DNA of 23,200 nucleotides from JAWKTM01 sp041399085 (GTDB taxonomy: Bacteria > Planctomycetota > Planctomycetia > Pirellulales > Pirellulaceae): NCBI GenBank assembly GCA_041399085.1, contig JAWKTM010000092.1, positions 1 to 23,200 of the forward strand. Direction: 5' to 3'. The first letter of the stretch is position 1, and each line of letters opens with the position of its first letter. This document shows positions 8,423 through 13,647 of this stretch, piece after piece. Position numbers and translations under genes: made by a program. The notes below the pieces were generated by a model. The model saw only the letters and a list, made by a program, of their open reading frames with translations. It did no database searches and had not been told where the DNA came from.

Positions 8423-8953
8423 CTAATTGGCGGTCTCGCGGCGCATGACGCTGGATGCCGTCATACGAGTCGCCCCAAGAAACATTGGCGATGGCAGCCA
8501 GCTTACTTGACTGAAATCGATTTCAACCGTAACCGTGATAGGATCGCCATTTTCCGCAGTGTTTAACTCTGCGCCGGCGCCATTCACTAACACGTCAACG
8601 GATGCCCCCGAGACCGATGTGTTGGTGAGGTAGTTGCTCACAAGCGTTTCGACTTCCGCAACCGTGGCTCCATCAAGGATTGCCCGGCGTGCCCCTTCTC
8701 GAGACGCGTTGGTGATGATCTGCTGGACCATCACCATCCGGCCGTACTCGATTATTCCGAAAACCAAAAGTACAAAGACTGGCGCCACGATCGCAAACTC
8801 GACCGCCGACGCGCCCCGTCGTTTTAATCGGTGCCATCGCTGCGATTGATTCAATCGGAACAGTCCGGCCGTTAAGCTTCGCGACGAATCCCCAAAGCGG
8901 CCAACGTCGCCGCTTTCACTGGATTGCCAGGCTTTGCATTTCAACATGCTCAT
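8423..8953 (-). CDS. tadE: TadE-like pseudopilin
   Basis: 176 residues from the ATG at 8953, which overlaps the stop of the prepilin peptidase gene as ATGA, a coupling arrangement. The frame is open much further upstream, but that part is the shadow of the peptidase gene. After a 46-residue polar leader comes the TadE signature RRGASAVEFAIVAPVFVLLVFG, with a class III prepilin-like site (A/G before xxxxEF) and one hydrophobic helix. GRMVMVQQIITNASREGARRA follows, and a soluble beta-rich domain ends in VMRRETAN. TadE-type pseudopilins are cleaved by the Tad prepilin peptidase and are needed for Flp pilus assembly. An unusually long leader is noted; the second ATG at 8947 is also possible. No TadF or second TadE gene is present. 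Confidence 0.9.
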   Translation of the reverse strand: MSMLKCKAWQSSESGDVGRFGDSSRSLTAGLFRLNQSQRWHRLKRRGASAVEFAIVAPVFVLLVFGIIEYGRMVMVQQIITNASREGARRAILDGATVAEVETLVSNYLTNTSVSGASVDVLVNGAGAELNTAENGDPITVTVEIDFSQVSWLPSPMFLGATRMTASSVMRRETAN

Positions 8954-9516
8954 ACCAACATCCCCATCCATCCGAAGTAGCAGATTGTGCCAATCGCGAT
9001 CGGAATTCCATAAGGCAACAGCAGCATCGAAGGCTTGCGTTCCGCGGCGATTTCCGACAATTGCGTCGGATTGCGAATCGTCATCACCTCGTTCAGGATC
9101 AGCAGGAACTGCTCTTTGTGCTTGTGCCAGGCTTTTCGCGACAGCACCATGCCGACTGCTAGCACCGCGCCGATAACCGCCGACGCGCAGAAGGCGTAGA
9201 ACGTGTGTGTGCCGTAAACCCACGCCCCGACTCCCGCTAGCAACTTGACGTCGCCAGCTCCCATTCCGCCGATCGCGTAAGCCGGCAGCAGCAGGGCCAA
9301 GCCGATGACCGTGCCCAGCAGACTCCAGCCAAGTCCTTCCCAACCCAGGAAGATACCGCTGTAGATCCAGCCGCTGATGATCATCGGGTACGTCAGCCAA
9401 TTCGGCACGCGAAGTTGCTTGCCGTCGATCACCGCCGCCACGACGAGGATGATCGAAACGAACCAGAAAACGCCGTGCTGCGTCCAAAAATTTCCAAAGT
9501 CCGCAAAAATGTGCAT
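8950..9516 (-). CDS. cpaA: A24-family prepilin peptidase (CpaA/TadV)
   Basis: 188-residue integral membrane aspartyl protease that processes Flp prepilin and TadE-type pseudopilins. The two catalytic Asp are visible: Asp31 in AAVIDGKQLRVPNWLT and Asp89 in the GxGD-type motif GGMGAGDVKLLAGVGA. About five or six hydrophobic helices are evident, with a charged cytoplasmic loop (KAWHKHKEQF to AAERKPSM). The short form, without the N-terminal methylase domain of PilD, is typical of Tad systems. GGGAG lies 7 nt before the ATG at 9516. It is the first gene of the assembly operon and overlaps tadE by 4 nt. A terminator 130 nt upstream separates it from the pilin unit. Confidence 0.93.
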   Translation of the reverse strand: MHIFADFGNFWTQHGVFWFVSIILVVAAVIDGKQLRVPNWLTYPMIISGWIYSGIFLGWEGLGWSLLGTVIGLALLLPAYAIGGMGAGDVKLLAGVGAWVYGTHTFYAFCASAVIGAVLAVGMVLSRKAWHKHKEQFLLILNEVMTIRNPTQLSEIAAERKPSMLLLPYGIPIAIGTICYFGWMGMLV

Positions 9517-9615
9517 CTATCGACTCCCGTCGCCGTGAGGTGATTCCGAAATGGGAAGCGAACGAAGCCCGTGCTTCGCCCCGAACTCGCAGACGGCCCC
9601 ACGCCCGCTCACTGA

Positions 9616-9644
9616 AACTTAGCTCGCAATTGTCGCGCGGTCAT
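9616..9644 (-). promoter_or_regulatory. possible promoter of the Tad assembly operon
   Basis: Read on the minus strand, ATGACC (9644-9639) and TAAGTT (9621-9616) are 17 nt apart, weak matches to -35 and -10 boxes. They lie directly after the T-tract of the pilin terminator and 100 nt before cpaA. A promoter is expected here because of the terminator, but this match alone is poor. Confidence 0.25.
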
Positions 9645-9685
9645 AAAAAAATCCCCTTCGACGTTCGCATCGTCATAAGGGGATT
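9645..9685 (-). terminator. intrinsic terminator of the Flp pilin unit
   Basis: On the minus strand AATCCCCTT (9685-9677) pairs perfectly with AAGGGGATT (9658-9650). A small internal loop and a GACG/CGTC pairing extend the stem inside, and a run of seven T (complement of A at 9645-9651) follows at once. This is a textbook Rho-independent terminator placed after the pilin and the small peptide gene, before cpaA. Confidence 0.88.
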
Positions 9686-9785
9686 CAAGTCGGTCGCGAA
9701 CTAAGATGGGGCAGCGCGGAACGCATGCCCAGCAATCAGGCTCGCGGCCATGCGACCACGATGGGAATCAAGTCTCTCGCCCGCG

Positions 9786-9893
9786 TTACCGCAGGTGAAA
9801 TAGACAACTCGCCAGCGCGGCCACAATCGTGAAGCCATAGCAAACAAGCTCCAGCAGTCCGGCGGCCGAGTGAACTGGTATCAAGGGATACAT
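9786..9893 (-). CDS. 35-residue hydrophobic single-helix peptide
   Basis: ATG at 9893 to TAA at 9788-9786. The peptide begins MYPLIPVHSAAGLLELVC and ends in ASCLFHLR. Residues 10-32 form one hydrophobic helix with two cysteines (18, 30), and the C-terminus is basic, so a membrane peptide with few exposed residues is likely. A purine-rich AAGAAGGAT lies about 9-10 nt before the ATG, an acceptable ribosome site. It is on the pilin strand, 162 nt behind flp and 100 nt before the terminator, hence probably on the pilin mRNA. I do not recognise the family. It lacks a proper Gly-xxxx-Glu pilin cleavage site (a Glu is at +3 after Gly12). It could be a pilus accessory peptide or a chance frame. Confidence 0.5.
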   Translation of the reverse strand: MYPLIPVHSAAGLLELVCYGFTIVAALASCLFHLR

Positions 9894-9994
9894 CTTATAT
9901 CCATCCTTCTTGACAAAGCCGACTGGCTTGTCGGTTATGAGACCAAGCACGGGAGCCAACCGAGCTACTTGTCAACACGCGGGCGCAAGAACAA

Positions 9995-10022
9995 TCTCTG
10001 GCGGCACAAGCGCCGCCAGAGA
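9995..10022 (-). other. strong GC hairpin downstream of the Flp pilin gene
   Basis: CTCTGGCGGC (9996-10005) and GCCGCCAGAG (10012-10021) pair perfectly around a 6-nt loop, with one more T-A pair outside, 33 nt after the pilin stop. On the minus strand it is followed by TTGTTCTT, only moderately U-rich. It may be a leaky terminator or a 3' stabiliser of pilin mRNA, a common device for major subunits. Confidence 0.65.
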
Positions 10023-10055
10023 GTTGATTTGCGACCGAGTCAGACGCTGGCGACA

Positions 10056-10238
10056 CTAGCTGGCGCTACCCACTTGCGTCGAAATCTTATTGAACGTGGC
10101 ATTGGCGTTCGTGCCGATGGCTTGAATCGAAGTCAAGCAAACGATCACGATCAACGCCAACATCACGGCGTATTCAACCGCCGTGGGGCCATCTTCCGAC
10201 TTCAGAAAACGTTGGACTTTCAGTGCGAAGTTCTTCAT
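10056..10238 (-). CDS. flp: Flp-family type IVb pilin
   Basis: Major pilin precursor of 60 residues. The ATG at 10238 is preceded at 5 nt by a perfect GGAGG (complement of 10244-10248); the in-frame TTG at 10250 lies before that site and is rejected. A basic leader (MKNFALKVQRFLKSEDG) ends at Gly17. Cleavage there gives PTAVEYAVML with Glu22 at +5 and Tyr23, the hallmark of type IVb pilins, followed by a hydrophobic helix to about residue 42 and a short polar tail. It is secreted and polymerised by the Tad machine encoded downstream and processed by CpaA. It forms its own unit, with a c-di-GMP riboswitch upstream and a terminator downstream. One Cys (34) lies inside the helix. Confidence 0.95.
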   Translation of the reverse strand: MKNFALKVQRFLKSEDGPTAVEYAVMLALIVIVCLTSIQAIGTNANATFNKISTQVGSAS

Positions 10239-10243
10239 GGTTT

Positions 10244-10277
10244 CCTCCAAACTCTCCGACCGACCGATGGTTGTCGG
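10244..10277 (-). promoter_or_regulatory. flp ribosome binding site with adjacent hairpin
   Basis: GGAGG (complement of 10244-10248) is 5 nt from the flp ATG. Just upstream, CCGAC and GTCGG at 10260-10264 and 10273-10277 can pair; a second register with 10256-10260 is also possible. This hairpin ends 11 nt before the Shine-Dalgarno. It is a candidate for part of the riboswitch expression platform, though no pairing over GGAGG itself is evident. Confidence 0.45.
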
Positions 10278-10429
10278 CGGTCAAACACGGTACGTAATGA
10301 GGCCGAACGGAGCCATGCCGCGACGCGCGGTTGGGGCACTCCAGTCGCCTCCCTGATACAAATATTGGCCTCGCACAACCCACACCCAGGATTGGCTGGA
10401 AACCGAATGAGCAATTCCACGATTCAGCA

Positions 10430-10524
10430 CTACCTGGCAACCCGGCTGCCGGCGCTATGAAGCCTAGCGTGACGGCCCTTGGCTTTGCGAACCGGTCTTT
10501 CGACCGGCGTGCCTTTTTCAGGAG
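10430..10524 (-). ncRNA. c-di-GMP-I (GEMM-I) riboswitch upstream of flp
   Basis: Read on the minus strand, the segment matches the GEMM-I aptamer element by element. CUCCUG opens P1 (10524-10519). GGCACG (10513-10508) leads into a 6-bp arm CCGGUC/GACCGG capped by the GNRA loop GAAA (10501-10498). The hallmark GCAAAGCC follows (10488-10481), with its GCC pairing to the first GGC. Next is a second arm with CGCUA/UAGCG, then the 3' hairpin GGCA-GCCGGGU-UGCC (10450-10436), equivalent to GGUAGCGGGGUUACC of the Vibrio Vc2 RNA, then AGGUAG closing P1. The G aligned with G20 of Vc2, which recognises c-di-GMP rather than cGAMP, is kept. The aptamer is about 190 nt before the flp ATG. No intrinsic terminator is obvious in between, so whether it acts on translation, Rho or RNA stability is open. 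Confidence 0.93.
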
Positions 10525-10599
10525 CGTTGAGGCCACGCGTATCCCACAGAACCGACTTGCTCAGTGTATTACTGATGGGACTATCCTCCGAAATACGCG

Positions 10600-10639
10600 T
10601 TGCAGGCTTTTTCCCGACGTATCGAGTTTCCGCCTGCAA
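10600..10639. repeat. perfect 8-bp inverted repeat upstream of the riboswitch
   Basis: TTGCAGGC (10600-10607) and GCCTGCAA (10632-10639) are separated by 24 bp, giving 32 bp centre to centre, about three helical turns. It lies about 75 bp upstream of the riboswitch on the flp side. It could be a pair of operator half-sites or an RNA stem, depending on where the flp transcript starts. Confidence 0.45.
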
Positions 10640-10844
10640 GTGAAACCTATGTCACAAATCATCCGTGTCAAATTGAAGCGCTCGGAGAATCTGCGGCAAA
10701 AGCGGGATTTGTGTCAAAGTTTCGGGTTCCGCGCGGCCGAAACCCCCGATAATGCGCGACATTGCCGACTCGAAGGCCAACACTTCAACCCAATCAAGTG
10801 TTATTACCGGCAGCCCCAGCATCTCTGGTAACGAACATTAGCTT

Positions 10845-11756
10845 ATGAGCACGCCTTGGCTACAAAACGCGCTCGCCCAATTGGCCAAGAACCCGGTCCA
10901 AGGTTACAACGCCACTACGTCCGCGGCCGCCGAGCCGACGGCGCTCACGGCGCTTGCGCTGCTTGTGCATCGCCAACCTCGCCAGGCTTTACCCGCACTT
11001 CAGTGGTTGGCTTCCAAGCAATTGCCCTCCGGCGCCGTGCCCGTCTTAGAGGAACAAGACGAACCGTGCTGGACCACGAGTCTGGCCTTAATGGCCTGGC
11101 AGTATTATCACGCGGAATACCGTGCTCGAAACGATTCGCCCACACAACTGCCATCGTTTGAACGTCAGACGGAGTTAGCCATAAGATGGTCGCTCGCCAT
11201 GCGCGGCGAGATTATTGACTCGGATGATGTCGGGCATAATACCCGTCTTACTGGCTGGCCGTGGGTCGCCGGCACGCATTCCTGGCTGGAACCGACGGCA
11301 TTGCATGTCATCGCGCTGAAAGCCGCTGGACACGGCGAGCATCCGCGCGTGCGAGAAGCCATCCAATTGTTGGCGGATCGCCTGCTTCCCAATGGCGGTT
11401 GCAATTACGGCAACGTGGTTGTGCTTGGTCAAGTCCTCAAGCCCCATCCGCAACCCAGCGGCGTCGTCCTATTGGCGTTGGCTAACGAAGATCGCTTGGC
11501 TCCCAACGTTACCACCAAGTTAGAGAAGACACGGCAGTATTTGGTCGAGACGCTACCCATCATTCGCTCGGCGGATTCGCTCGCCTGGATATTGTTGGGA
11601 TTGGCCGCACACAACGAAGACGCGCCGGAAACTGACCAGCAAATAGCCGCCGTCGCGAGCGAGGAAATCCGCCGCGGTGGACCATTATATCGGTTGGCTC
11701 TGTTAGCCTTGGCCTCGCGTCGCGCCGCTGGTCCCCTCCATGGCCGTTTCGCATGA
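10845..11756 (+). CDS. prenyltransferase/squalene-oxidase-repeat (alpha/alpha toroid) protein
   Basis: 303 residues, helix-rich, with the repeat style of the terpene-cyclase/prenyltransferase fold: EPTALTALALLVHRQPRQALPALQWLASKQLPSGAVPV near the N-terminus, WTTSLALMAW, then GWPWVAGTHSWLEPTALHVIALKAAG (137-162) and LLPNGGCNYGNVVV (186-199). The protein is half the length of squalene-hopene cyclase, so it has a single barrel. It has no signal peptide and no obvious metal site. A literal DSDD (125-128) is present but lacks the usual cyclase surroundings. The fold is known from cyclases, protein prenyltransferases and complement-like proteins, so an enzymatic role cannot be assigned. It is followed closely by a DUF362 gene on the same strand and the two are probably cotranscribed. 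The ribosome site before the ATG is weak. Confidence 0.75.
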   Translation: MSTPWLQNALAQLAKNPVQGYNATTSAAAEPTALTALALLVHRQPRQALPALQWLASKQLPSGAVPVLEEQDEPCWTTSLALMAWQYYHAEYRARNDSPTQLPSFERQTELAIRWSLAMRGEIIDSDDVGHNTRLTGWPWVAGTHSWLEPTALHVIALKAAGHGEHPRVREAIQLLADRLLPNGGCNYGNVVVLGQVLKPHPQPSGVVLLALANEDRLAPNVTTKLEKTRQYLVETLPIIRSADSLAWILLGLAAHNEDAPETDQQIAAVASEEIRRGGPLYRLALLALASRRAAGPLHGRFA

Positions 11757-11820
11757 CTATTTCGAAAGACTATTTCGCGTAACTGTGGAAACAACTCTCA
11801 CCGGCGAAGTGAAACATACG

Positions 11821-12924
11821 ATGTCGCTAGATTCTGCCTCGGCCAAAGCGGGTACGGATATAACGCCGAACGCGGCGAAAGACATCGCTGCGGACCGTTG
11901 TGATGCGACGGGCTCGGCAACGATGCCATCCATCGACCGGCGTTCCCTGTTAATTGGTAGCGGCGTGGTAGCTGCCGGCGTCGCCACGGCGACCCTCGTC
12001 CGCCGATCGTTGTTGCCACGCGAGACCGCATTCATCGCTCGCAATCAGCGGTACGAAGGCGACCTGCGGCGAGTGATCCGTGATGGCTTGCAAAGTGTCG
12101 GATTCCCATTGGCATCCCTACGTGGCAAACGCGTGTTGCTGAAACCGAATTTGGTGGAACCAAATCGTGAGTCGCCGCACATGACAACGCATCCGGCGAT
12201 GATTGTGGCGGCCGCGGAGGTGTTTCGCTCGGCCGGCGCGGAAGTTACCGTCGGCGAAGCGCCAGGTCATGTCCGAGACACGGAAATGGCATTGGTGGAG
12301 TCGGGCGTGCGCGAAGCGCTCGACGATGCAAAGCTCGACTTCGCGGATCTCAATTATGACGATGTGGTGTCGGTAGCGAATCAAGGTCGCGCCAGCAAGC
12401 TCAAGCGGTTATGGTTTCCGCGTCACGTAACCGAAGCCGACCTGGTCGTATCGATGCCGAAAATGAAAACGCATCACTGGGTCGGCGTCACGGCCGCCAT
12501 GAAAAACTTGTATGGGACACTGCCCGGAATTAAGTATGGGTGGCCCAAAAATGTTTTGCACTATCATGGTATTCCCCAGACGGTGTTTGATATCAACGCC
12601 TCGCTTCCCAAGTCCATCGCGATTGTGGATGCGATCGAATGCATGGAAGGCGATGGCCCCATAATGGGAACCATGAAGCCAATGGGACTCGTGCTTGTCG
12701 GAACTAACTTGGCGGCCGTGGACGCGACGATCTGCCGGTTAATGGACATCATTCCAGAGCGGGTCGGGTACCTGGCGTTGGCCGCGGATCGACTTGGTCC
12801 GCTGGACGAGAGCCGAATCGAACAGCGCGGCGAGCACTGGCAATCGCTTTCGCAATCGTTTCACATTCTCGATCGACCGCATCTTTCGCGGTTGCGCGAA
12901 AACTCACCGACGCTGGCGACGTAA
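11821..12924 (+). CDS. DUF362 protein with twin-arginine signal
   Basis: DUF362-domain protein exported by Tat. The frame opens at an ATG at 11740, inside the preceding gene; ATGs at 11821 and 11923 are alternatives and none has a strong ribosome site. The 11821 start gives 367 residues. The Tat-type signal is DRRSLLIGSG followed by a small-residue hydrophobic stretch (VVAAGVATATLV). The DUF362 core then shows KRVLLKPNLVEPN, THPAMIVAAAEVFRSAGAEVTVGEAP, VVSMPKMKTHHWVGVTAAMKNLYG and VDAIECMEGDGPIMG. DUF362 proteins are often fused to or paired with ferredoxin domains, but no CxxCxxC cluster is present here. The function is unknown. Pairing with the upstream cyclase-fold gene suggests a shared pathway. 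Confidence 0.8.
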   Translation: MSLDSASAKAGTDITPNAAKDIAADRCDATGSATMPSIDRRSLLIGSGVVAAGVATATLVRRSLLPRETAFIARNQRYEGDLRRVIRDGLQSVGFPLASLRGKRVLLKPNLVEPNRESPHMTTHPAMIVAAAEVFRSAGAEVTVGEAPGHVRDTEMALVESGVREALDDAKLDFADLNYDDVVSVANQGRASKLKRLWFPRHVTEADLVVSMPKMKTHHWVGVTAAMKNLYGTLPGIKYGWPKNVLHYHGIPQTVFDINASLPKSIAIVDAIECMEGDGPIMGTMKPMGLVLVGTNLAAVDATICRLMDIIPERVGYLALAADRLGPLDESRIEQRGEHWQSLSQSFHILDRPHLSRLRENSPTLAT

Positions 12925-13647
12925 TCACCGGCCTGTCTAGCGGCGGCACGCTGAGCACGCGATCTTCTCTTCGTGGCGCAAGCGCTCAACTCGCGACTGC
13001 GGGCGTTCGCCGTTGTCGCGGTGCGTCCATCACGATGCCAACGTGGCGGGCAAGCGTTAGGAATCCGCCCACAAACGAGACGCTGAGTCGCTCGAAGCGG
13101 CTGGGCGCAAGCCGTCCGGTATCACCGCACAGGACGGCTCGCGCCGCATCGCTAAAAAGGGCTGGTTATTTACGAACGGGTCCTAACTAACGAAATTGTA
13201 ACGCGACTGCCGGTGCCGGCTCCTCTCGAGCTGGTTATCCTGGCGTTTCCTGCCCTCCCGGCCGTTTCAAAACCGCCGGGCCGAATCCCCGCGGCGCTTG
13301 CCCTTTCCACTCTGCTGACCGACGCTCCGAGTACCTTACCGGAATGTAATGGCAACTGGTTTTGTTATTCCTCGTATCAACTCGTATAACCTCCCGATCA
13401 TTGATTTGGCGATTCGCGAATGCACTGAGTCGAGCGGCTTGCCAACGACGCGCGTGCGACATAGCGAGTGAACGCCGGGCAAAGTCGCTTCGATCGTCGG
13501 CAAGATCATTACAACTCTGACAGGTACTTCGTGGCGGGTGTGACGACAACGCGGCAGGTACTAATGTCTTGAATGTGGTCGCGGTTGCCTTACGTGAAGC
13601 AAGATTGGTGGCAGCGTCAGTAACTTAAGCAGGGGAACGTAGAAGTC
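12925..13647. other. 723-bp gene-free region
   Basis: No convincing coding frame, tRNA or rRNA signature on either strand. It contains the palindromic repeat at 13097-13140, a CCCGGC/GCCGGG hairpin near 13257-13281, and the palindrome ATTCGCGAAT near 13411. CTCGTAT occurs twice within 20 bp near 13373. An AGGGGA about 11 nt before the SulP ATG may be its ribosome site. Longer frames here read as low-complexity Arg/Ser-rich shadows. Confidence 0.6.
13097..13140 (+). repeat. dispersed palindromic repeat, copy A
   Basis: AGCCGTCC (13110-13117) and GGACGGCT (13132-13139) form an 8-bp stem with a 14-nt loop. About 44 bp from GCGGC to GGCTC align with the copy at 22796-22838 in the same orientation, with 35 of 44 positions matching by eye. 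The size, palindrome and intergenic position fit a REP-like element. Confidence 0.65.

Larger units (their letters stand above)
10251..10844. other. divergent intergenic region (flp leader / cyclase-fold gene promoter region)
   Basis: 594 bp without a convincing gene between the minus-strand flp and the plus-strand gene at 10845. It holds the flp 5' leader with the riboswitch, an inverted repeat (10600-10639) and a minus-strand TTGACA (10671-10666) with only a weak -10 (TAGGTT, 16 nt spacing). A 60-codon plus-strand frame at 10649-10831 encodes a basic peptide with no recognisable features and is not called. No clear promoter for the 10845 gene was found. Confidence 0.6.

Noticed and set aside
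8954..9487. Upstream half of the long frame 8423-9487 on the minus strand
   Set aside because: It is the shadow of the prepilin peptidase gene, is Arg/Gly-rich and lacks any hydrophobic pattern; the TadE start at 8953 explains the rest.
10492..10518. Plus-strand CCGGTC/GACCGG hairpin followed by a T-tract, resembling a terminator
   Set aside because: The T-tract starts 6 nt after the stem and no plus-strand gene precedes it. The hairpin is the P1b arm of the minus-strand riboswitch.
10649..10831. 60-codon plus-strand frame coding a basic peptide just before the cyclase-fold gene
   Set aside because: No ribosome site, no recognisable motif, and it crosses the likely flp control region; probably chance.
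11217..11228. DSDD in the cyclase-fold protein as the catalytic DxDD of squalene-hopene cyclase
   Set aside because: The flanking residues do not match the cyclase motif, the protein is half length and lacks the second barrel; a chance match is more likely.
13411..13420. Perfect 10-bp palindrome ATTCGCGAAT
   Set aside because: A single short palindrome with no second copy or partner site; expected by chance at this scale.
13170..13549. Minus-strand frames of 61 and 104 codons in the gene-free region
   Set aside because: Arg/Ser-rich, no ribosome sites and no recognisable family; they look like random open frames in GC-rich DNA.
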